From Ashinkailepas kermadecensis (lineage: Eukaryota; Arthropoda; Thecostraca; Neolepadidae), in the NCBI GenBank assembly GCA_034440615.1, contig JAOTOM010005104.1:744001-808000 (forward strand): a DNA stretch of 64,000 nt, given 5' to 3'. The notes under the pieces were generated by a model. It saw nothing but the letters and a program-made list of their open reading frames with translations. It searched no databases and was not told the origin of the DNA. The first letter of the stretch is position 1. Each line of letters starts with the position of its first letter. The position numbers and the translations under genes are program-made. Shown here piece after piece: positions 23,366-33,358 of this stretch.

Positions 23366-24354
23366 ATCTGGTGGTATATGTACACACCCCTTTTCTGATC
23401 ACTATCGATTGCATATTCTTCCATGTTCAACTGAGTGGGACAATAACATGGTGCAAGATTTGGGTTGTTGCCGCAAAATCTTTATATCTTATGGCCAACA
23501 AAATATTTAACTTCAAATTCGCATTATTAGCGTTGATCTCAGTTACCCCACCGTCGCCTATTACTAAAGTCCCCGCATGCATTGCGTTTTGTGTGAACCC
23601 TTTTCTCTTTTATCAGGCTAAGGGGATATCGGCCTTTACGTTGATACTGACTCCGCACTGCAAGAACCGAACTATGAGCATGGATTCGCCAAGCTGCTCC
23701 AAAGTACAACAATAACAAGAAGTGATCCTACAAGATTGACGACATCCGCATAGTCAGTGACCTGCGCGCCATCCAGGAGTCGCCGACCTAGAGAGTCGTC
23801 GGCACTGCACTGGCAGCTGCGTCTCGCCTGCACATTAGCGGGTTGACTCCCAACACCGTGCCGCCAGGGTCCGTCCGCGCCGCTTACCACATCCTGAAGA
23901 AACTGCTGCGCAGTGCAAGTTGCAAGCCGAGACTTGCACTGCTGCAGTGCAAGTCTCGGCACTGGTGGTGCATCTGTGCCTTATCTCACCGAGGGCGTGG
24001 TTGAAAGTATGGCAAGCATAGATATAGCCATGTTTGGCGCACGTGCATGTTTGGCGCACGTACACCACGTGCTGACCACCAAAACGTCTCACATCAGTTG
24101 ATTGTTCGGCGGAACGCCCCTGACGTGGGCCCGTGACGTGGCACACACAGACTATCACATACAGAGTGCTGCAAAGAAACCCTCGCTTGAACAATTTTAT
24201 CCTCACAAGCATTGGGGGGGGGAGGGGGAAGGTGATGGAAGGAACTGTGATCTCCCACCACAAGTCGTCGAGGGATCTTTAGAGCTTAGCATAGTTTACG
24301 TCTTTCGAGATATGGCGATGTAGTAGTGACTACTTGTGATGCTTGTGATGACTA
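23366..24354. other. No recognisable gene; perfect palindrome at 23926-23960
   Basis: No domain-bearing frame was seen. 23926-23941 and 23945-23960 are perfect inverted 16-mers (GCCGAGACTTGCACTG) separated by CTG. A TGTTTGGCGCACGT phrase is duplicated near 24030-24062. A G-rich run lies at about 24215-24230. Confidence 0.6.
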
Positions 24355-24746
24355 CTTGAGGCGGCCACTGCCGTACCTGTGAGGCGGCCGCTGTCACGGC
24401 TGTGAAGCGGCCTCTGCTGTGGCTGTGAGGTGGCCTCTGCTGGTGTTGTGATGCGGCCGCTGTCACGGCTGTGAGGTGGCCTCTGCTGTGGCTGTGATGC
24501 GGCTGCTGTCACGGCTGTGAGGAAGCCACGCTTCGACTGTGAGGCGGCCGCTGTCACGGCTGTGAGGCGGCCGTTGTCAGGACTGTGAGGCGGTCGTTGT
24601 CATGGCTGTGAGGCGGCCGCTGTCATGGCTGTGAGGCAACCGCTGCCGCACCTGTGAGGTGGCCACTGTGACGGCTGTGATGTAACCACTGCCGCACTTG
24701 CGAAACGGCCACTGCCGTAGCTGTGAGGCGGACACTGCCGCGGCTA
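24355..24746. repeat. 23-bp minisatellite array
   Basis: About 17 copies of a 23-bp unit of the type TGAGGCGGCCGCTGTCACGG plus CTG, with frequent variants (CTCTGCTGTGG). The unit includes a NotI-like GCGGCCGC site in several copies. Frames on the minus strand cycle through three phases (69-bp super-period), giving spurious Ser/Arg/Gln-rich peptides. Confidence 0.93.
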
Positions 24747-25582
24747 AAACTGATAGGCAATGGTGAAAATGTTATATCACTTGTGCCTAATCTTACATTG
24801 TTCAGAAAAATCATTTTTCCTGAAGAACACTATTTAGAAGTGCACCACCGACATTCATTTGGACCAGAATACCATTCATATCAGCGTGTTTTCATGTTTC
24901 TTCCACAAGATGTACCCAGCTGAGAAATGTGCTCAAGAATATCTTAAACAAATGCCTCCTGGTTGGTTCGGTTGCCACCATCCACGTGCACAAGTACTAT
25001 ACCTGTCAGCAATGAATAAATGTTCGTTGTTTTGTGCGCAACATGATGTAGGTAACAGTTAATGGGAATTCTAAGTATTCATATGTGACTGGACATTTCA
25101 TCTCTTATATACACGGTGGAAGATTGCGAGCAATTGATGTCAGATTGCCAAATATTGCTTGGGATTTTACATCTTTATGTGCCAAACTCCAGATTGTGTC
25201 ATCCTTAGCTATCTTCGAGCAAATTTCGTCCATCTCCACTGTCTCCGAGCGACTTTGTTCATCTGCACAGTCAATGAACAAATTATTTACAGACAGTCTC
25301 TCAGTCTCCTCCCTGCATGCGACGATGACGGATTTAGAAGTTCCTATCGGCAGGAGGGCACTCCTTTTGGCGCGCCAAAATTTATTCAGGGCGCCAAGCG
25401 GCACGTATTGCTGAGGAAAAAATCGTTGAAAGACTGGAAGGCAGATAAATCTTCAAAAAGGGGCAATCACGAAAAAGCACGTTTCGGAAATTTGATGTTA
25501 TCCAATCCCGATGTAGGGCTGCCACCCCCCCAATTGGACCCGTACCTGATCGGCAACCAATTTCCAAGAATTGAATCTCGAC
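24747..25582. other. No recognised gene
   Basis: Plus-strand frames at 24723-24923 and 25159-25632 have fairly normal composition but no domain I can name. The second one runs directly into the PLE fragment, so part of it may be PLE 5' sequence. Confidence 0.45.
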
Positions 25583-25758
25583 CGAAAGTTTTTTTGAGCC
25601 CTGGGTACAACGAAACGTTAAGAATAAATTAATGATATCGGACGAATACTTTACGACCTAAATGAAGAGCAGAGACGAACAATCCGGGAGTTAGAAAGAT
25701 GTACGAAAAAGCTTATCAAAGCAAGATATGCTGTGGTCTTCAACAAAACATGCCAACG

Positions 25759-25759
<1 letters not shown>
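25583..25759 (+). pseudogene. Penelope-like element 5'/N-terminal fragment
   Basis: Starts within a stretch ending TACAACGAAACGTTAAG (about 25605-25622). It then carries the PLE N-terminal frame: ISDEYFTT in one phase, and [16 protein letters not shown] followed by [10 protein letters not shown] in the motif phase. It closely matches 31036-31215 in reverse complement. The coding match stops after CCAACGTGA, where a TA microsatellite takes over, about 25 bp earlier than in the 13.5 and 31.0 kb copies. There is no RT core. A truncated element is certain; autonomy is excluded. Confidence 0.75.

Positions 25760-25802
<43 letters not shown>
25760..25802. repeat. (TA)n microsatellite
   Basis: About 20 TA dinucleotides directly following the PLE fragment. 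Confidence 0.97.
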
Positions 25803-25803
<1 letters not shown>

Positions 25804-28248
25804 TGCATTAAGGGTACAAAAGCAATCTGCACCAGTAGGCTGCAAAAGACATTGCAAATGATTCTCCTTTTCGACTTGTTATTTCTTTGTCAAATATCTG
25901 CTTCCCGGTCCACAAGTACGGAACTATATGGACTAGTCTTAACCGTAGGCCTACACATGAATGGATGGACGCGTTTGATTTGTGGGTGCATATGCAGTCT
26001 GCATATATTGGTGGAGAATTGTGAAAATAATTGGTGTGACAGGGGGTGTTTGTCCATACCCGCTGATGACATCTGTTCGCTATGTCTGTGTGCAGGAAGC
26101 TGGCTGCACCTGTCCTTGAGGATACAAGTCACAAATTGGAAAATTGCATAAAAACGGCTACCTTCGACCCAACTGCAGATGTAGCATCCTTCTTGCGTGG
26201 TTCATAAAACTCCACGAATACAAATATATCGACTGCGAATATGTTCTTAGTACGATTTTCACGTGTATTTGCGCATACGTATTTCAAGTACGAATGCATC
26301 GCGAACTTATAACATGACCAAGTAACAACGGCGGCAGCACAATTACCTGCGCGGTTCGCCAATTGTGGTTGGCGAAAAACAAACAAACATGAACTCACAA
26401 TATAAGAATGTTCCACCTGTAGCTTCGCCTGCGTTCATTCATCACTCGCATCGCAGCCGTAATGTACTAGTGGTCGGCGCACACGTGGTGACCGTCTCTG
26501 TCACAGCGCGGCTTGAACTCGATCCTATGTACTGAACCGGGGCGGCAAGGGAACACACACGTCAGCGGGTAAGGCTACCACTGATGGTGACCTCAGCTGA
26601 GATACCCCTGGCGCAAATGACGTCGCAGGAGCCGACGGGGACGGCTTCGGGAGCGGATACAGCAACGGCACCACTCGCGACCTGTCTGGTCACTATGTGA
26701 ATGACCTATCGGCGGTCCGCGAACTTGACTGCGCACGCCTGACCCGCTGTCTGCACGATGGTCGCTGGCAGCCGGTGGCTGTGGAAGGCTGACGCCTTCC
26801 TATTTATTTATGTATTTATTTCACGATACATGCCCTCACGTGCAGTGGCTATTATGGACTGTCCTCTACGATTTGTTTTGGAAATCACATTTTAATATCA
26901 TATCTGGGCAATCCAACATCCGTAGGTTTTAAGTAATCCAATATCAGTGGGCTTAAGTGATTCAACATTGGTAGGTTTTAGGCCGTCCAACATCCGTAGG
27001 CTAGGTTAGGTTGCATTCATTTTTATTGATAATTGTATGTTATTTTTCATTATGTACCAACACACCCAAAACCTTTTCCCCACACTTCCCATATGGTGTT
27101 GAAGTGGGATAGCATGTATCTGTAGTCAAATTTGTATTGTTTAAAAAAAGTTATTTCAATGTTTTTGATATTGTTTTCTTGGACTGATTTCTTAGATAGA
27201 AGTACTTGAACTTAAAGTCCTTATATCTTTGGAAGTTTTCATTTTCCAAATGAATGAGTGTTAAAGTCGTTGAAATCACATCAGAAAACACCAGAAAAAC
27301 AACAGTATGATCAAAAATGGCTGAGGGACTTCTTATGCATATTTGCCATTTTAGCAAATCCTATAATTGTCGATAGAAAGAATCAACCTAAACATAGGCA
27401 TCACTCACTTGTTATCTCGTGATAACCTCTCCTTTATACTAAGTTTGAGACATATACTTAAATTATACAGGTCAGGACTTCGAGAAATAGCGCTCCAATC
27501 ACCGAAACAAAGCCTATATAATGTCACACATTCCAAAAGACTTGATACTTTTCATAAATAAAGTTGAACATGTGTTCCTATAACAAGAACAATGCTATTT
27601 TTTTCAACAAAAAGGATTATGCTTGTATTCCAGACTAAGTTTTAAGATAGAACAGAAGAAATGTACAAACTAGTTAAAATATTTTATATCCAACCCACTA
27701 TATAGGAGAAAAAAAAACTTGTTTAAATGTAAATGCACCTAATTGATATATTTGTCACCTGATATCATTCTTTGTCCAGTTTATAAAACATGTAACTCAT
27801 AAATGCGCCATTTCAGTCAGTAGATCTGACCCAAATCATCTATTTCTCATACCTTTGACCCTAACTTAGTGGTAAATGCTTGACATGAGGGTCTTATTGT
27901 GATTGTTATTTCTATGCACCAAGAACATATTTTTTGCCAACAAGCACAAAATTTGGTAGACTTCCAGTTCAGATCACAAACAAAGTTTTGAGAGAGATGT
28001 TTGAATGCATGCTTATTAACATGACTAAGATAGTGTAACCACTCTTTCCATTGCATATGCTTAATCTTGGTTGAAAAGCAAGATAATACCAAAAAGGAGA
28101 GCTTTCAATTGGGTCATATACAATAACTAATTAATTAAAGCTTTAGAAACTGTAAGGTAACCTAACATAAATTAGCTAGCCTAATCTATTTTCTCAGAGA
28201 AAAGTATTAAAATGTTCAAATAAAAGAACATAGCCTAACAAAGTCTAT
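25803..28248. other. No recognisable gene
   Basis: Frames of 60-100 codons occur on both strands without recognisable domains. A loose repeat of CCAACATC(C/A)GTAGG(T/C)T phrases lies at 26910-27010, ending in a TTAGG-like CTAGGTTAGGTTG. Confidence 0.5.
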
Positions 28249-28614
28249 TCATCTTTTTCTTTGGCAGAGGAAAAACATTGCAAGCATGCAAACAAAGCAG
28301 GCAAAACACAACAAAGCAATCTTGCAAATGATGGAAACAGCAATAATACAAAAAGTTTCTGGATTACCCAGGGTTTTGGCTGGTGGGAATATTATGTTGG
28401 GAATAGCTGATGGTAGGAGACATTTGCTTCCCTGCAAAGAGGCAGGGTCAAGCAGTTCTTGCTTTAGGTTTCTTCTCTTATCAATTTCTTTGAAATGCTT
28501 GGAGCATACTCTTGGTTCCCCTACATTCAACAACTTAGACACATGTTTTATTGTGTGCCAAGAGATTTTGCCAAGGCAGAATCCTGATAAAAATGGTGTA
28601 ACCAGATTTCTTCT
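28249..28614 (-). CDS. THAP zinc-finger domain, C-terminal half (exon or relic)
   Basis: THAP domains are C2CH zinc fingers that bind DNA, found in host regulators and in P-element-type transposases. This minus-strand frame, open from a stop at 28615-28617, reads GEPRVCSKHFKEIDKRR. The CSKHF supplies the last Cys and the His of the C2CH set. It goes on to SAIPNIIFPP, matching the family's AVPxxF signature, about 30 residues later as expected. The upstream part (ISWHTIKHVSKLLN) could be the Trp-containing helix. The first Cys pair is not visible, so the N-terminal half is on another exon or lost. The frame then enters a hydrophobic Cys-rich tail that looks like translated intron or non-coding sequence. 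No partner exon was found. Confidence 0.5.
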   Translation of the reverse strand, partial: RRNLVTPFLSGFCLGKISWHTIKHVSKLLNVGEPRVCSKHFKEIDKRRNLKQELLDPASLQGSKCLLPSAIPNIIFPPAKTLGNPETFCIIAVSIICKIALLCFACFVCMLAMFFLCQRKR

Positions 28615-28949
28615 TTATTAAAGTTGCCTGCCCAGTTCCACTTCTATGCTCTGGTACTGCACAGTAAGGCATGACACCTGAAACAGAGATGTGTTACATT
28701 CCAACATTGTATCTAGATGCTGAATTCATACTACAAGAAATCAGACTGCAACTCATGGAAAGTTTCAGGGAGGCATTTCTAGCATGACAATTGTATTGTA
28801 CATACATGTTCAATTATGCATGTATCGTCAATAATCCATGCAAAATTCATCAAGGAAGAATGCACCATGCCCTGGGTCTAGCTGGCCTAGAAAAAGCTAT
28901 CGTTTCAACAACTGCTGTATGTTAATTTAGGTAGGTAGGTACATGTGTG

Positions 28950-29121
28950 GAAAAATAGGTTGCTCCTGGATTTTAGGAATCCAGAACATTATCCTCTCCA
29001 GAAAATTATTTCTTGTTTTCTCATCTGGAGGTAGAATTTCCTAAGTTATTAACCATTTGATAATGAGCTGCTGTGATCAAGTAAAAGTGCTCAAAATTCA
29101 CTGGAAGGGGTGCAAATTGAG
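28950..29121 (-). repeat. Dispersed repeat family 'BA', copy 3, segment B
   Basis: On the minus strand: CCAGTGAATTTTGAGCAC, CAGCAGCTCATTATC, CTACCTCCAGATGAGAAAAC, GAGAGGATAATGTTCTGGAT. These match segment B of the copies at 23.2 and 58.3 kb in order. It is separated from its segment A (30071-30172) by the TTAA-flanked element. Confidence 0.75.
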
Positions 29122-30070
29122 TTAACACGCGCCCTGGAGGGCCTCTGAGAATTACGCGCACTGGTGGGGGCGGATTCCGCCCCCCTAAGATCTCGGCTCC
29201 TAGTAAAGCTGGAGGAACGAAATTTGCAGGGTGAATGAGCACGGTAGTGAACTCTATTGTGCGCAATTTTCGTGACCTTAGGTCAATATCTTCAAGGTCA
29301 AATGAGGTCAGATTGGCAAAATTTTCCGGTTTTGCGTGGCTTGGCTTGTCATCGTTATGGATCGCTGTGATTGTGTTTAAATGCTCAAAAATGGGCATCG
29401 ATGATGTTTTGGACATTACTAATGATGCACTGCAGATGCTAGACCCAACATTTGACCTCAGGTCACCTATATAGCACCACTTTATCAGGTCAGTTACCTG
29501 TTCCAGTTACCGGAACCGGCCGCCCGCCCAACTGCTCCGTCGGGCAGCTCGGAACAATCGGCTTCGTGAAGAAGGGAGTGAAGTACATGAATAAAGTATG
29601 GAAACGCAATGACAAACAGTACAAATGGCAACCAGTAGTGCATTTATGGCAACATTCCAGTTGATCAAGTTTGGTTCCATTAACCTGTCATGAACTTGAC
29701 CTGACTTGACCTTGGTGACCTAACATGACCTTGAAACTATACAGCATATCAATATGCATCAAACAAGTCGCTAGTGTTGCCTAGAACACTTCCCTTTTGT
29801 CAGTATACTGGAAGCGCATCAGCGCCGATTTTTGTGGTCTGGCGCTATAACATTTTTTTATTTTAGCGGCCTCTAAACTTGACTTGACTTGAACTTTTTA
29901 ACTTGAAAATTTTTGGCCGATTTCCATTTTCTTGCTTTAAACGACGCGCCGTTCATTTCTAAGCAGGTACACCGAAAATCGCGTATATCGACCGGTAAAA
30001 TCTGCAGTTATTTGCGAAAAACCGGAGGGGTGGGCGGATTTCGCCCCCCCCCCTCCAGTGCGCGTGTTAA
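29122..30070. mobile_element. TTAA-flanked non-autonomous DNA transposon (piggyBac-like MITE candidate)
   Basis: Bounded on both sides by TTAA (29122-29125 and 30067-30070), with terminal inverted repeats. The left end reads CACGCGCCCTGGAGGG; the right end, inverted, reads CACGCGCACTGGAGGG, 15 of 16 identical. A second inner copy of the end (GCGCACTGGTGGGGGCGG) follows on the left and corresponds to sequence near the right end. Interior (about 940 bp) has no transposase frame but several AGGTCA half-sites. TTAA target duplication is the hallmark of piggyBac. It interrupts a copy of the BA repeat cleanly. Superfamily is inference from the target site; this end sequence is not one I recognise. 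Confidence 0.72.
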
Positions 30071-30172
30071 GATGCATAAGGTTTGAAGAAAAATATCCTC
30101 CATACTGGATGACTACAAAATATTCCTCTACACATGCAGGAATACAATGCCAAATCCAACCTTGCCTATGCA
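30071..30172 (-). repeat. Dispersed repeat family 'BA', copy 3, segment A
   Basis: On the minus strand it reads GTTGGATTTGGCATTGTA, GTGTAGAGGAATATTTTGTAG, CAGTATGGAGGATATTT. These are parallel to segment A at 58.03-58.12 kb (GTTGGATTTCTACTTTGTAA, GTGGAGAGGAAAGTGTTGAG, ACATGGAGAGGATATTT). Order A then B on this strand matches the 58-kb copy. Confidence 0.7.
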
Positions 30173-30713
30173 TGAGAAAAAGAAATGTGTCGGAACAAAT
30201 GTTCACTGGAGAGAACAGGACAAGTTTATAACTCACCTGTTCAGCGGAAGATAAATATATTTGCTTGCATATGAAGCAAAATAAAAGTAACCATTACGTA
30301 TGATTTGAGAAAAGTTTTCTGCAACCATATTGATACCATATTAAACAGACTTCGGATGACATCATGCGGGCTTGAAGGAAAACTTCGATCTACCTTCTAG
30401 TAAAGGTATCTTGGGTGCAGCAGCGACATTAGCAAATTGTGTCTAAAATCACGTGACTCGCTTGCTATCCAGCACTGCTATTGGTGGGGTTCACGAAGAA
30501 AAGCAGCACGATATTGAAATACTCGCACATATACCCAGCTACAAAACAATCGAATGTTGCGCTTAATGGTAGTTATTCTTAAGCCATTTGCTTCATTCTG
30601 ATAATACCGAAGCATCAATGATATTAGGGTATTTTTATTAAATGCATTGACTCGAATGCTTATGAAGGTCAATGGCAGCTCAATTTCAAATAATTTAACA
30701 TTGAATACACACA
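30173..30713. other. No recognisable gene
   Basis: Nothing recognisable on either strand between the BA repeat and the CA/TA microsatellite. Confidence 0.6.
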
Positions 30714-30753
30714 CGCACACATACACACACACACACACACAAAAAAAAAAAAA

Positions 30754-30828
<75 letters not shown>
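30714..30828. repeat. Compound (CA)n-A14-(CA)n-(TA)n microsatellite
   Basis: CA repeats, an A-rich tract, more CA repeats, then TA repeats. It lies immediately left of the long palindrome. Confidence 0.96.
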
Positions 30829-30831
<3 letters not shown>

Positions 30832-30855
30832 ACTAGTTAAGATGGAATGACAAAT

Positions 30856-30980
30856 TGTGAAAACACAGAGCAATGGGAGCATAGCTTTATTAACAACGTT
30901 TCGGCTCACGCCTATAGCTTGAGAAAGGCGTGAGCCGAAACGTTAATAAAGCTATGCTCCCATTGCTCTGTGTTTTCACA
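30856..30980. repeat. Long palindrome, arms about 56 bp, flanked by TA microsatellites
   Basis: Left arm 30856-30912 and right arm 30926-30980 are inverted copies differing by a 2-bp insertion. The 13-bp loop is TATAGCTTGAGAA. The right arm begins GGCGTGAGCCGAAACGTTAA, a hairpin followed by GAAACGTTAA, as in the nearby PLE pseudo-LTR. Each arm outer end meets a TA or TA/CA run. This suggests two inverted termini of a PLE-type element (inference). Confidence 0.85.
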
Positions 30981-30992
30981 CATATATATATA

Positions 30993-31035
<43 letters not shown>
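30981..31035. repeat. (TA)n microsatellite
   Basis: A TA run with one TAG interruption between the palindrome and the PLE fragment. Confidence 0.96.
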
Positions 31036-31042
<7 letters not shown>

Positions 31043-31368
31043 GTATTTTGGCGGTATATTTTTACATTGGCATGTTTTGTTAAAGACCACAGCATATCTT
31101 GCTTTGATAAGCTTTTTCGTACATCTTTCCAACTCCCGGATTGTTCGTCTCTGATCTTCATTTAGGTCGTAAAGTATTCGTCCGATAGCATTCATTTATT
31201 CTTAACGTTTCGGTGTACTTTCACCATTTTCAAAAGATTATTTCGGCATTCATCTAGCTATCTCAGTTCACATAAATCTGCAACAAAAAGAACAAAATGG
31301 TCAGAAATAAATCATTTTAGAGTTTAAGATCACACTTATTGTTGCCACAAGCGCTTCTGGAAAGAAGC
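31036..31368 (-). pseudogene. Penelope-like element pseudo-LTR and N-terminal fragment
   Basis: On the minus strand the order is pseudo-LTR sequence matching 14530-14690, with the same TTTTTGTTGCAG acceptor-like string. Next comes a GGTGAAAGTACACC hairpin followed by GAAACGTTAAG, then a frame opening MNAIGRILYDLNEDQ. The PLE N-terminal motif follows ([31 protein letters not shown]) and then the TA microsatellite. It is the most complete of the three 5' fragments and shows the pseudo-LTR lying upstream of the coding start. A perfect AAGCGCTTCT inverted repeat sits at the outer end (31351-31374). No RT core. Confidence 0.78.
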
Positions 31369-32304
31369 GCTTGTTTGTTTATTTCTGCACTCACTTTTGT
31401 CAGTTGCTGGTTTCTCCCGTCGGAAATCCCACTCCCCGACCGAAAACCATTCATTTGTACATACAAGCGAGTTTGGTGACAAGAGAGCGATATAACTTAA
31501 AAAGGTCTTTTTTAAGAAAAAAGTTTTAAGTTGAAGGTGTCTAATTTTAGTTTGACTTGATTTGCTTTTAATTTGGCTTTAGCTTGACATGATTTTACTA
31601 CATTTAATTTCACATGTTAGTTTGATTAGTTAGCTGACACCTCAGCTAATTTCATTTTGTCTGATTTTAGCTATGACGCCACTTGTATTGATTTCGGGGC
31701 AAAGTTGTAGAATCTCGCCCCTAAAGGATATGGGAGGAATTTTAGGTCACTCATTTTGATCCTTTTGCGCGCCATATTTATTGGTGCCATCACCCCGAGC
31801 ATTGAGATTCTTGCGTCATGAGTATTCCACCCCAGAAAGGAGCTCGAATGCTGTCATTTTACATGGCACCGACACAAGGAAGAGTCACCTTTGTCCGAAA
31901 GGAAGTCACAGTGGGCTTAGTGTGCATATCATTAGTGGCATATTAGGGAGTTATGACTGGCAGATCGAACAGTGTGGCCCACAAAACAACATCGTTTTCG
32001 ACAGGGTTCGGCAACCTGAGGGCTATGAGATTCTGTTCCCATTTTCGGCAACGGCCTAGTGTGCTCGTGACAATGTCTGCTCTTCTTGATTTTTGAAGAA
32101 GTGTGTCTAGTATGCTCCCGAAACTTCCGAGTTGGCGTAATACACGACATCTGGTTATCACACATTTAGCCCTTTTGGCTTAAGGTGGGAACGTGGCCTG
32201 TCACAGCTTGTGAATTACCCAGTGCCCAAAACACCCCATCCAGCTGCATGAGACGGCCCCATCCGTCTGCCCCAGACTGCCCATCCGACTGTCCGAGATG
32301 TGCC
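31369..32304. other. No recognisable gene
   Basis: 31500-31690 is a T-rich stretch with recurrent TTTTAGTTTGACTTGA-like phrases, probably an old decayed array. A plus-strand frame of 92 codons at 31781-32059 shows no recognisable domain. Confidence 0.5.
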
Positions 32305-33358
32305 ATCAGGCTGAGCCAGGCGACCCTGTCAGGCTGATCCAGGCGACCCTGTCAGGCTGATCCAGGCGACCCTGTCAGGCTGATCCAGGCGACCCTGTCA
32401 GGCTGATCCAGGCGACCCTGTCAGGCTGAGCCAGGCGACCCTGTCAGGCTGAGCCAGGCGACCCTGTCAGGCTGGCCAGGCGACCCTGTCAGGCTGAGCC
32501 AGGCGACCCTGGCAGGCTGAGTCAGGCGACCCTGGCAGGCTGAGCCAGGCGACCCTGTCAGGCTGAGCCAGGCGACCCTGCCAGGCTGAGCCAGGCGACC
32601 CTGTCAGGCTGAGTCAGGCGACCCTGTCAGGCTGAGTCAGGCGACCCTGTCAGGCTGAGTCAGGCGACCCTGTCAGGCTGAGCCAGGCGACCCTGTCAGG
32701 CTGAGCCAGGCGACCCTGTCAGGCTGAGCCAGGCGACCCTGTCAGGCTGAGTCAGGCGACCCTGTCAGGCTGAGTCAGGCGACCCTGTCAGGCTGAGCCA
32801 GGCGACCCTGTCAGGCTGAGCCAGGCGACCCTGTCAGGCTGAGCCAGGCGACCCTGTCAGGCTGAGTCAGGCGACCCTGGCAGGCTGAGCCAGGCGACCC
32901 TGTCAGGCTGAGCCAGGCGACCCTGTCAGGCTGAGCCAGGCGATCCTGTCAGGCTGAGTCAGGCGACCCTGTCAGGCTGAGCCAGGCGACCCTGTCAGGC
33001 TGAGCCAGGCGACCCTGTCAGGCTGAGCCAGGCGACCCTGTCAGGCTGAGCCAGGCGACCCTGTCAGGCTGAGCCAGGCGACCCTGTCAGGCTGAGCCAG
33101 GCGACCCTGTCAAGCTGAGCCAGGCGACCCTGGCAGGCTGAGCCAGGCGACCCTGTCAGGCTGAGCCAGGCGACCCTGTCGGGCTGAGTCAGGCGACCCT
33201 GTCAGGCTGAGCCAGGCGACCCTGTCAGGCTGAGCCAGGCGACCCTGTCAGGCTGAGCCAGGCGACCCTGTCAGGCTGAGCCAGGCGACCCTGTCAGGCT
33301 GAGCCAGGCGACCCTGTCAGGCTGAGCCAGGCGACCCTGTCAGGCTGAGTCAGGCGAT
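32305..33358. repeat. 23-bp minisatellite array, about 45 copies
   Basis: Unit CAGGCTGAGCCAGGCGACCC plus TGT, repeated about 45 times with scattered single-base variants (GAGTC, GATCC, TGGC). The unit itself is built from two CAGGC-initiated halves. Variants are patchily shared between neighbouring units (the GATCC type is confined to the left end). No frame is open throughout. Confidence 0.97.

Noticed and set aside
32305..33358. Possible CRISPR-like regular repeat array
   Set aside because: Units are head-to-tail with no unique spacers and the sequence context is eukaryotic; it is a minisatellite.
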